Shown: in pieces, positions 38,445-48,500 of the stretch
Layout of the letters: the number at the start of each line of letters is the position of its first letter
How positions within the stretch are numbered: position 1 is the stretch's first letter
Assembly (NCBI GenBank): GCA_015232555.1
Contig: JADFZJ010000004.1
Span: 38,492 to 102,491, forward strand
Origin: Desulfamplus sp.
Lineage (GTDB): Bacteria; Desulfobacterota; Desulfobacteria; Desulfobacterales; Desulfobacteraceae
Reading direction: 5' to 3'
Length of the DNA stretch: 64,000 nucleotides
Position numbers and translations under genes: made by a program
The notes under the pieces: generated by a model
Seen by the model: only the letters and a program-made list of their open reading frames with translations
Databases searched by the model: none
Told to the model about the DNA's origin: nothing

Positions 38445-39431
38445 ATGGAAACAATGAATAGTGACGGAATACTTGGAACTATCGGCACTACACCGATTAT
38501 TAGACTTAACCGTTTGTTTAAAGATGCACCTTTTCAGGTGTGGGTCAAGTTGGAGATGTTCAATCCCGGCGGTTCAATTAAAGATCGTACAGCTTTGAAT
38601 ATTATCAAGCGGGGACTTGAAAAGGGTGAAATAGACGCAGATACAACCATTATTGAATCAAGTTCAGGCAATTTGGGAATCGGTCTTGCTCAAGTGTGCC
38701 ATTTTACTGGTCTTAAATTTATATGCGTTGTTGATCCAAAAACTACATCTCAAAATCTTAAAATGTTAGAAGTTTATGGTGCTAATATTGATATGGTGCC
38801 TAAACCAGACCCTGTTACTGGTGAGTATCTTCACGCACGCGTAGCAAGAGTTAAGCAGTTAAAAGAGGAGATAGCAAACTCATATTGGACAAATCAATAT
38901 GCCAACGCATACAATCCGGGTGCGCATCACCAGACAATGCACGAGATAGCTCATGCTTTAAACCGCAAGATCGATTATCTGTTTGTGTCTGTCAGCACAT
39001 GCGGAACTTTACGAGGTTGCCGAGAATATTTAAGATTTTTTGGAATGACTAATACTAAGGTTATTGCTGTAGATGCTAAAGGAAGTGCAATTTACAACGA
39101 TCCGCCTGCAAAAAGGCTGATACCTGGACACGGTGCTGCCAGAGTTCCAGAGCTGATGCAGCCAGATTTACAGGACGAGATTGTTCACATTACAGATATT
39201 GATTGTATTGTCGGCTGTAGAAGACTTCTCCACAAAGAGGCTATTTTGGCAGGTGGTTCGTCTGGAGGAGTTATAATGGCAATTGAGAAGAAACGATCAG
39301 AGATTCCAGATGATGCTGTTGTAGCTGCCATAATCCCAGATGGCGGAGATCGCTATTTGGATACAATATACACTGATGAATGGGTAGAAAAAAACTTTGG
39401 TGATATTTCTCATTTATACGCTGTTGATTGA
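38445..39431 (+). CDS. sbnA: SbnA-like PLP enzyme for 2,3-diaminopropionate
   Basis: This 328-aa enzyme belongs to the cysteine synthase fold. The PLP lysine is Lys46 in GGSIKDR, the substrate loop is SSSGNLG and the phosphate-binding turn is GGSSGG. Together with the OCD-family gene at 41389 it matches the SbnA/SbnB pair known from staphyloferrin B. There, SbnA joins O-phosphoserine and glutamate into an ACEGA intermediate, and SbnB oxidises this to L-2,3-diaminopropionate and 2-oxoglutarate. As a lone gene it could be called cysteine synthase; the SbnB partner and NRPS context decide. Dap would feed the A domain of the adjacent 2907-aa NRPS, whose pocket is acidic. Confidence 0.88.
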   Translation: METMNSDGILGTIGTTPIIRLNRLFKDAPFQVWVKLEMFNPGGSIKDRTALNIIKRGLEKGEIDADTTIIESSSGNLGIGLAQVCHFTGLKFICVVDPKTTSQNLKMLEVYGANIDMVPKPDPVTGEYLHARVARVKQLKEEIANSYWTNQYANAYNPGAHHQTMHEIAHALNRKIDYLFVSVSTCGTLRGCREYLRFFGMTNTKVIAVDAKGSAIYNDPPAKRLIPGHGAARVPELMQPDLQDEIVHITDIDCIVGCRRLLHKEAILAGGSSGGVIMAIEKKRSEIPDDAVVAAIIPDGGDRYLDTIYTDEWVEKNFGDISHLYAVD

Positions 39432-39460
39432 GCAATAAGTTATACCATAAACAATTGATT

Positions 39461-39488
39461 GCAGCGGTGCAACACGCTGTACCGCTAC
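39461..39488. repeat. Dispersed palindrome, second type
   Basis: GCAGCGGTGCAACA/CGCTGTACCGCTAC is a 28-base imperfect palindrome between the sbnA-like gene and the AMP-ligase gene. It matches the pattern of the copies at 18571 and 42469. Confidence 0.65.
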
Positions 39489-39543
39489 TAAATTTAAGAT
39501 ATAATTATAACATTATAGTTATCCAAATTAGGAGTATGGCTTT

Positions 39544-41307
39544 TTGAGACGAGAGATAACTACAAAAGAGGCTGGAACTTTATCAGGCCTTTTTAAATTG
39601 AGGGTAAAGTATAGCCCTGATAAAATGGCATTCAAATATTTTGATAAAACAGACAATAAATATATTGATAAAACGTGGCAGGAGACTGCTAAAGGCGTAG
39701 CACAGTGGCACGCAGCATTAAAACGAGAGAATCTCTCTAAAGGTGATCGTGTTGGTGTTATGATTGGTGTAAGTTATGAGAGGATACTGTTTGAGTTTGC
39801 AGCTTTTGGTTTAGGACTTGTAATTGTACCAATGCCAACAAACTCTTTTGAAATAGCTGATAATATTGCCAATATCTTTAAAGAGACTCAGATCAAATTT
39901 GTGTTGATAGAAGATGAGACACAGGAAGGTCTATTGTTTTCTGTCGGAAATATTGTGCATAATTTAAAAATAGTCACATTAAATCAGATAAGTTCATGGT
40001 TGCCTGAAGAATATAATATTGAACTTCCTGATATTGCCTTTAATACTGATCCATCTGATCCTGATGAATTGGCAACTATTCACTACTCCTCTGGCACATC
40101 GGGAATGTCAAAAGGGGCAATGTTAAGTCACAAAAATATACTATACAATGCAGAGGCAATATCTAATTACACAAATATTGACGATAACGATCTGCTTGTC
40201 CCTTTTACAGGCGGTTATATTTTCCCTGTGATGATGGATTTTGCCACTGCTTTTCCAAGCTCTACACATCCTATTGAAGATTTGCGGATTATACGCCCGA
40301 CACACATTGTCTCTGCTAATCGGCTCTACGAATATTTGTACAAACAGATAAGTATGAAATTATCGAAACAACCAATCTGGATGCAACTACTGTTTAAACA
40401 GGCAGTTGAAACAGGATGGGAAAGATTTGAATATTTGCAGGGGCGTGCAAAATGGCAGCCTAAATTTCTGTTTTGGTTTCTGTTTGATGCTTTGATAGCA
40501 AAATCAATAAGGCAGATATTTGGAGGAAGGTTACGTTGCGGATTTTATGCAGGTGGAATAATTGCACCTGAAATTTACAAAACATTTATAGGGCTTGGAC
40601 TACCGCTTTTAAACTGCTACGGACAGGCTGAAGCAGGTCCTGTTATCAGCATGAGCAGCCCTGAAGATAATCTTCCTTCAAGCGTTGGTAAGCCTTTAAA
40701 AGGATTAGATTTTCAGATTAAAAAAGAAAACGGAGAGTTACTGGTAAAAAGCCCAAGTGTAATGATGGGCTACTGGAATAATCCATCTGCCACTGAAAAG
40801 ACCCTTAACGATGGATGGCTTCATACTGGCGATATGTTCCAAATAGACAACAAAGACCATCTCTTTTTTATGGGACGTATGTCTGATTTGATAGTTTTGC
40901 AAAATGGAGAGAAAATTTCGCCTGTTCATATAGAAGCTGCTATAAAAACTGATCTTCTGTTTGATCAGGTAATGGTTATTGGCAAAGAAAAGCCGTTTCT
41001 CACTGCTTTGGTTGTTTTGAATAAGGAGCTGTTCAAAAAACTTATACAAAATATAAAGTTAAAAAAACGAGTTGCACTTGATCCTGATGCTCCTTTAACA
41101 TTAAAAAATAGTTATGTAAAAGATGCTGTTTTAGATCGTATATCTGATACAATGAGAGATTATTCTGATTACCCAAAAATAAGGCGTGTAACTCTGCTGG
41201 TTGAGGTGTGGACAGTTGAGGCTGGATTATTAACCGTAAGTTTAAAATTAAAACGTAAAGCTCTTTATGAGAAATACGAAAAAGAGATAAAACAGATGTA
41301 CTTATAA
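39544..41307 (+). CDS. AMP-forming acyl-CoA ligase (long-chain FACS type)
   Basis: This 587-aa protein activates a carboxylic acid as acyl-AMP and then a thioester. Seen are the P-loop HYSSGTSGMSKGAM (about 180-192), CYGQAEAG (A5), GWLHTGD (A7), the MGRMSDLIVLQNGEKISP hinge (A8), and a C-terminal LLTVSLKLKRKAL carrying the catalytic Lys region of long-chain fatty acyl-CoA synthetases. Its initiation codon is TTG, nine bases after AGGAG; an ATG at 39536 is out of frame. It sits between the two Dap-biosynthesis genes, so the three were probably acquired or kept together. It may activate a fatty acid or small acid starter for the line, or load a side acyl group onto Dap. The sequence does not decide. 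Confidence 0.88.
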   Translation: MRREITTKEAGTLSGLFKLRVKYSPDKMAFKYFDKTDNKYIDKTWQETAKGVAQWHAALKRENLSKGDRVGVMIGVSYERILFEFAAFGLGLVIVPMPTNSFEIADNIANIFKETQIKFVLIEDETQEGLLFSVGNIVHNLKIVTLNQISSWLPEEYNIELPDIAFNTDPSDPDELATIHYSSGTSGMSKGAMLSHKNILYNAEAISNYTNIDDNDLLVPFTGGYIFPVMMDFATAFPSSTHPIEDLRIIRPTHIVSANRLYEYLYKQISMKLSKQPIWMQLLFKQAVETGWERFEYLQGRAKWQPKFLFWFLFDALIAKSIRQIFGGRLRCGFYAGGIIAPEIYKTFIGLGLPLLNCYGQAEAGPVISMSSPEDNLPSSVGKPLKGLDFQIKKENGELLVKSPSVMMGYWNNPSATEKTLNDGWLHTGDMFQIDNKDHLFFMGRMSDLIVLQNGEKISPVHIEAAIKTDLLFDQVMVIGKEKPFLTALVVLNKELFKKLIQNIKLKKRVALDPDAPLTLKNSYVKDAVLDRISDTMRDYSDYPKIRRVTLLVEVWTVEAGLLTVSLKLKRKALYEKYEKEIKQMYL

Positions 41308-41388
41308 AATATGCTGAATACGAAAAGAGATAAGACAAATTTACCTATAAAAATTTCTTAAAAGATAATCTAAAGGAGAAAAAATATA

Positions 41389-42432
41389 ATGAAAGAGCAG
41401 GAAGAACCTATTTTACTGATAACTGGTGATGAGATTTTAACATTATTTAACGGGCGGGAAAAAGAGATAATGGAGGCTGTAGCTGGTGCAGCATTAGTAC
41501 ATAAACATGGAGATGCAGAGTTGCCTCATTCAAGTTTTGTACGGTTTCCTGTTCCGGGTAAAGAGCGAGATCGTATTATTGCTTTACCCGGTTATCTTGG
41601 CGGGCAATTTAACACTGCTGGAATCAAATGGATAGCATCGTTTCCAGAGAATGTGAGTCAAGGAATTGAAAGAGCATCAGCAGTTCTGATTCTAAATGAT
41701 ATGGAAAACGGTCGTCCAAAGGCAATTATGGAAAGTTCAATCATCAGTGCAAGGCGAACAGCGGCATCTGCTGCTATGGCTGGAGATATCTTGAGAGCTG
41801 GACTTTCTGTTAAACGTGTAGGTATTATTGGGTGTGGTCCGATAAATTTTGAGGTGTTAAGATTTCTTCAAGTTAGGCAGCCGTCAATAGAGAATTTAGT
41901 TCTATATGATCTTGACATTGAACGGTCAAAGCAGTTTGCAAAAAAATGCCTTGAGAGAAAAGCAAATTTATCAATAGATTACGCAAAAGGTTATGATGAT
42001 ATTCTAAGCAGCAGCGATATTACAGTTTTTTGCACAACTGCTGGAGTTCCTTATCTTGATGATATCAGTGCGTGTAAAAAAGATTCAGTGATTTTGCATG
42101 TTTCATTGAGAGATTTAACTCCAGAGGTGATTTTGCAGGCAGACAATATAGTTGATGATCCTGATCACGTTTTACGGGCAAATACATCTTTGCATCTGCT
42201 TGAACAGAAGATAGGAAATAGAGATTTTATAAGAGGAACTTTAGCTGATATATTAGATGGCTCGCAGCCTCCGCGGGTTGAGGGAAAAATACCAATTTTC
42301 AGTCCGTTTGGAATGGGTCTGCTTGATTTAGCATTAGGAGAACTTGCTTTAAAACTTGCAACTCAACAGAAAATGGGACAAAAAATTCACGGATTTTTTC
42401 CACCATCATGGCTCGAACGTGAAGAAGCGTGA
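41389..42432 (+). CDS. sbnB: SbnB-like dehydrogenase for 2,3-diaminopropionate
   Basis: This 347-aa protein belongs to the ornithine cyclodeaminase / mu-crystallin family. It has the conserved RRTAASAAMAGDIL and a Rossmann loop VGIIGCGPINFEVLRFL (about 143-159) for NAD binding. SbnB homologues oxidatively split N-(1-amino-1-carboxyl-2-ethyl)-glutamate to L-2,3-diaminopropionate. Assignment over plain ornithine cyclodeaminase rests on the SbnA-like gene two genes upstream and the following NRPS. A strong AAGGAG precedes the ATG. Length is normal. Confidence 0.88.
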   Translation: MKEQEEPILLITGDEILTLFNGREKEIMEAVAGAALVHKHGDAELPHSSFVRFPVPGKERDRIIALPGYLGGQFNTAGIKWIASFPENVSQGIERASAVLILNDMENGRPKAIMESSIISARRTAASAAMAGDILRAGLSVKRVGIIGCGPINFEVLRFLQVRQPSIENLVLYDLDIERSKQFAKKCLERKANLSIDYAKGYDDILSSSDITVFCTTAGVPYLDDISACKKDSVILHVSLRDLTPEVILQADNIVDDPDHVLRANTSLHLLEQKIGNRDFIRGTLADILDGSQPPRVEGKIPIFSPFGMGLLDLALGELALKLATQQKMGQKIHGFFPPSWLEREEA

Positions 42433-42468
42433 TTTATACTCAAATCTGAAATAAATTGAGCGTTTTTA

Positions 42469-42496
42469 GTAGGGGTGTAGCGTGCTCCACCCTTAC
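42469..42496. repeat. Dispersed palindrome, second type
   Basis: GTAGGGGTGTAGCG/TGCTCCACCCTTAC is a 28-base imperfect palindrome between the sbnB-like gene and the large NRPS gene, the third copy of this type in the cluster. Confidence 0.65.
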
Positions 42497-42569
42497 AACT
42501 AATCGTTTATGGTAATGTCAGAATCATAATTTTTAGAAAATAAAAAGAGAGACGGAAACCTCCAAGCCT

Positions 42570-45500
42570 ATGAAAACACGGATATTTGAGATACTTGCTA
42601 ATATAGTTAAAAAAGCCTCTGGTATTGATATTAACAAGGTTGATATTGCAACTGACTATATCAGCTTAGGTTTTGATTCATTAGTTGTTGTAAGAATTGA
42701 TCAGGGAATCAAAAAAAATTTTAACCTTGAAATTGATATGGGGCTGTATTACGAAGAGCTTGATTCCCCTAAGAAACTGCTTGATTACATATCTGCAAAT
42801 CTGCCTTCTGATTCGGGTTTAAACTCTGATGTAGGTTCTGACCATCCACAATCTCTATCTACATATCAAGCAGAGGCACCTTCCCAAGAGTCCATTTCTA
42901 TTCTTGAGCCTTCCCCCGCCCTGTCGGTGCAACAAGTTGAGATGCAATATTCTCCAACATCTGCAACTCAACATCTATCTGGTCTGGAAAATCTTTTAAG
43001 TGAACAGATGAGAGCAATGTCTGATCTGATGCACAGGCAGTTAGATGTGTTATCAACTATTTCACGGGTATCTAATCCATCTGTTCCATGCAAAGCACCA
43101 CAAATTATTACGCAATCAAAATCAGATATATCAGAAACCCCAAAACCAAAGATGTCAGAGCCGTCAAAACAGAAGATATTAGACTCATCTCAATTAGCTA
43201 CACAAGACAAATCAGTTACAACGGAAGCACCAAAACCAAAGATGTCAGAAGTTCGTGCCATGAAATTCGATCCTGATAAGCTGAACGATTTACAGCAAAG
43301 GTTTATCGCTCAATTTATCCCTCCCTATATTGAGCGGACAAAAAGCTCTAAAGAATACGCAAAAAAACATCGTCCGCATCTTGCAGATTGGATAAACACG
43401 CTTGGTTTTAGACGCAGCATAAAGGAGATTGTCTATCCGATTGTTGCTGAACGCTCTTTAGGCTCAAGGATTTGGGATATAGATGGCAATGAATATATTG
43501 ATATTGCAATGTGTTATGGTGTCAACCTGTTTGGGCATTCACCTAAATTTGTTATTGATGCTGTAAAAGAGCAGCTTGAAAGAGGATTTGAGCTTGGTCC
43601 TCAAAATCGATTAGTTGGAGAAGTGGCAGCACTTATCAGCGAAATGACAGGCATGGAGAGGGTGGCATTCTGTAACACTGGAAGCGAAGCTGTTATGATG
43701 GCTCTGCGTGCTGCACAGGCTCTTACTCGTAAAGATAGAATCGCCCTTTTTATGGGATCATATCATGGAAATGCTGATCTTGTAATTAAAGATACCTTAC
43801 TTTTACGTTATGGAGAAGATTCAGCACTTACAATTATTCGTGAAAATGCCCACGAGCTTGCAGCAGTTTTAGTTGAGCCTGTTCAAAGCCGTAATCCTTC
43901 GCTTCAACCTAAAGATTTTCTCCATAAATTACGTGCATTGACCAAAGAGCTTGGAATTATTCTTATATTTGATGAGATGATTAACGGCTTTCGCTCTCAC
44001 CCGGGAGGAGCACAGGCAATATTTGGAGTTCGAGCAGATATGGCAACTTACGGCAAAGTGCCGGCAGGAGGAATGCCGATTGGAATTGTTGCAGGCTCAA
44101 ACGAGTGCATGAGAGTTATTGACGGCGGGCTTTGGGATTATGGTGATGACTCTGTTCCGTGTCAGGAGGTTATATTTTTCGGCGGAACTTTCTGCAAACA
44201 TCCGCTTACTATGGCAGCAGCACATGCAGCACTTACACATATCAAAAACCGCGGACAAGCTTTACAAGATGAGGTGAACAGACGCACAGAAAAATTTGCA
44301 ACTGAGGTAAACCAATTTTTTCAAGATAACAATATAGGCATAAAAATATCGTGGTTTGCATCGCAATTTATCTTTGAGCCGACAATCCCGATTTACAAAC
44401 AGCCAGTTCCCCCTCCTGATATGACAGTCTGGTTTCATGTTTTGATGTCAAAAGGGATATACACATGGGAGAGAAGAGTCTGTTTCTTTTCAGAATCTCA
44501 TACAGACGATGATGTAAAGCAAATAGTTGAGGCAATTAAAGAGAGTTCTCTTCAATTAAAGGCTGCTGGATTTCCGTTATTTGGAGGAAAAGAAACAGAA
44601 GGCTCTCAAAATGGGTTAAACAGAATAGATAAAAGTCAGATAGAAGCGATAACGTTGCCTATGACCTTGGCACAGCAGCAGCTTTGGTTTTTATCTCAGT
44701 TGAATGAAAATGCAGTTCCAGCCTATATTGAGACTGTGGCTGTGCGTCTGACAGGAAAATTAAACAGAGAAGCGTTATCTGATGCTGCATCTGATCTTGT
44801 TGCACGCCACTCGGCTTTAAGAACGGTTATGGTTGGAGATGGAAAGCATCAGAGAATTTTGCCAACAATTGCAAGCAAAATAGAGTTTACTAAATCCTCA
44901 GATATGCTTGAATCAGATATTCCTAAATCAGATATCTTTAAATCAGACGTGCTTGAGTCAGACAACTCATCTACGTTAAAAGAGAACTCTTCTCAAAAAG
45001 AGAATTCTTCTGACTTATCGCATCAGATTAACGTCTGGCTAAAACAGAACAGCCAATCTACATTTGATCTTGTAAATGGTCCGCTCTTTTCATTCAAACT
45101 GCTCCAGCTTGATAATGAGACTCACGTTTTAGCCATGAATTTTCATCATATTGTAATGGACGGTCGTTCTGTAAATGTGCTGCTTAGAGATTTGATGAAT
45201 TTTTATACGATAAGGCTGAAAAGTTCTGTTCAGGTAAATAATCAGGAAAATGAAAATAATCTTATTTCTTCGCTCTCCTCTCCTGCGGGAATTACTGGGG
45301 AGGGGCTGCTAAATGCTCTCTCCGCTCCTGCACCTGATTTAACAGCTTATCAACGCTGGTTAGACGATTATTTATCATCAGAAGAGTGCAAAAGAGATCA
45401 AGAGTTTTGGACAAAGCTGTTTCCAGAAACAATACCTATGCTCGATTTTCCAACAGATCACAGCCGTCCATCTCTTTTTAGCTTCAAAGGTGCAAGATAC

Positions 45501-48500
45501 CATCTGCCTGCTGATCCTGAGCTTCTTAAACAATGCCTTAATGTTGGACGCTCTCGGCGTATGACCCCTTTTATGACCATGATATCTCTTTATACGCTCT
45601 GGATACATAAAATGACTGGTCGTGATGAGGTGGTTGTTGGATTTCCAGTAAGCGGACGTTTTTTTGAAGACAGCGATGATTTAGTTGGTTACTGCACCCA
45701 TTTAGTGCCGTTTGTGAGCAGATATGATGCTTCACACTCTTTTGTAGAGTATTTGGATCGCTCAAAAGAGACTTTGACAGCAGCCTATCGTCATCAAAAA
45801 TATCCTTTCGGTCAGTTGATCCGAAATCTTCAATTTGAACAAGATATGAGCCGCGGATCAATTATAGCATCAGAATTTAATCTTGATCAGGTGCAGGATA
45901 TACCTTCATTGGAAGGCTTGACCCTCTCAATGATAGATATACCGTTAAGCTACGTAAAATATGATTTTAACTTAGAGATCATGTCGGTAGCTGGTGAGTA
46001 TCAATTTAAATTTGAGTATGCAGCCGATCTGTTTGAACCAGCTACAGTTGCACGCATGGCAAAACATTTTATGACTCTTCTTGCTGGAGTTGCTGCCAAG
46101 CCTGAACAAGCTCTTAAACAGGTCTCTCTTCTGACGTTAGAGCAGCGTGAACTTATACTCAACGGTTGGAACAAAACTTACCGCGATTTTCCATTAGATA
46201 AGCCGTTTCATCGTCTGTTTGAACAGCAGGCTGTGCTCACTCCAGATCGAATAGCTGCATCTTTTGCTGAACCTGATAATGTTGTTGAAACTATGACATA
46301 TAAAGAGCTGAACGCACACGCAAATCGTTTAGCACGTCAATTAATAACAGCTTCCCGTCACGTTCCATTAATTCCAATTCTTGCAGATAGAAGCTGCCGT
46401 TTTTTAACTGCCATGATTGGTGTTTTTAAAGCAGGCTGTGCTTATCTGCCGTTAGACCCTGAACATCCAGCAGAGCGGATTGCGGGAATTTTGAGTCAAT
46501 TTAATGCTGAAATTATATTGGCGGAACGGCAGTTTGCAAATCTTATAGACTCTTCAATAAAGGCTGTTAAAAGCAAAGATGACTCTGAGCAATCTAATTT
46601 TGAATCACAGCCTATAAACCCCAATATTCTTTGGTTTGAAGATGTTATATGCAATGAACCTCTTAAATCTGATGATTTTATAAATATTGAAGATAAAAAT
46701 AGTCTGAATCGTAATACAAATGAAAGTTCAATAAATAGAGATTCATCAGAAAATCTTGCTTATGTAATCTTCACCTCTGGTTCAACTGGCAAGCCTAAAG
46801 GGGCAATGGTTCAGCAAAAAGGCATGGTAAACCATATTTACGCAAAAATAGAGGATTTATCTATTACAGCAGATGATGTTGTTGCACAGAATGCTTCTCA
46901 ATGTTTTGATATCTCTGTCTGGCAGTTTTTATCACCTTTGCTCAAAGGCGGACGCGTGCAGATTATGAGCACAGAAACTGCACACGATCCAGTTCGTTTG
47001 ATGGAGGTTTCAGCACGACAAGGAGTAACTATCCTTGAAGTTGTACCGTCTCTTCTGCGTGTTCTGCTTGAACAGATTGAATCGGGTGGTATAGAGAAAA
47101 AGTTGAAAAATCTCAGATGGTTAGTTCCAACTGGTGAAGCTCTTCCCCCTGTTTTATGCAGTCAATGGTTTAACTACTATCCAGATGTCGCTGTGCTGAA
47201 TGCTTACGGACCAACTGAATGCTCTGATGACGTGGCACACTATCCTCTGCACAATCCGCCGTCTCCTGACACAGCCATTATTCCGATTGGCAAGCCTGTT
47301 GCAAATATGAGGCTCTACATTCTTGATCAACACTTAGAGCCTGTGCCGATTGGTGTAGCTGGAGAGCTTTGGGTAGGCGGCGTTGGTGTTGGTTTGGGTT
47401 ACTTGAATCAGCCAGAGCTTACCAATAAAGCGTTTATTCCTGACCCATTTTATCTTGATGAGCCGCTAAACAAATCTATAAATAAGCCTCTAAACAAGCG
47501 TATAAATCCTAAAAATAGTAATCGCCTCTATCGCACTGGAGACCTTGCCCAATTTCTGCCAGACGGAAATATTCTATTTTTGGGAAGAGAAGATCATCAG
47601 GTTAAAATACGCGGATTTAGAATTGAGATTGGAGAGATTGAGGCTGTTCTTTCGCGGCATCCATTAGTCAAAGAGCTTGTGGTTACAGCTTCTTCAATAA
47701 ACACTAATTCTTCTTCTTCTTCTGCACAGACAAGTTTGACAGCATATATTGTATTTAATGAAAATGGTGATGATTCTTATAAAGAGTCAGACTTCAAGTC
47801 TGATTCAAAATCAAAGTCAGATTCAGACTCCGATTTCAAGTCAGATTTCAAGTCAGACTCCGATTCTGATGCAGAAAAGATCGATAAAATCCGAAATTAT
47901 CTTTCACAACATCTGCCTGCATACATGGTTCCAGCCTATTTTGTCCCTTTAAGCAAGCTGCCTTTAACTGCAAACGGAAAGATTGATAGAAAAGCACTGC
48001 CTGATCCTGCATCATTATCAATAGACACATCTGTTCTATTCACTCCTCCACGAAACGAAACAGAAAAGATAGTTGCTGAAATCTTGGCTGGAGTTCTCAA
48101 CCGCCCCTCAATTGGAATCCATGACAACTATTTTGCATTAGGCGGAGATTCAATTCAAGCAATTCAGGCAGTTGCAAGGATTCAGGCAAAAGGCTATACG
48201 TTAAAACTCCGCGATATTTTTCAATATCCTACTGTTGCAGAATTAGCTTCTCGTCTGACTTACCGAAGCCGCGAGATTGATCAAGGCGTTGTTACTGGTG
48301 AACTGCTGCCTACACCTTTACAAAAATGGCTCTTATCTCAAGATAAAGATATTATCCACCACTACAATCAAGCTGTAACTCTCCATTTTAAGAGCAGGTT
48401 AAATGTTGATTCGCTTCAATCTGCTTTAGATGCAGTTATGATTCACCACGATGCTTTAAGGATTAAGGTTAATTCGGTAGAATCAGATCAATTACAGTTA

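Noticed and set aside
38445..39431. Housekeeping cysteine synthase
   Set aside because: The fold alone allows it, but the SbnB-like partner and NRPS with an acidic A-domain pocket favour the Dap pathway.
39536..39546. ATG start for the acyl-CoA ligase
   Set aside because: The ATG at 39536 is out of frame by two bases; the in-frame TTG at 39544 has AGGAG at nine bases.
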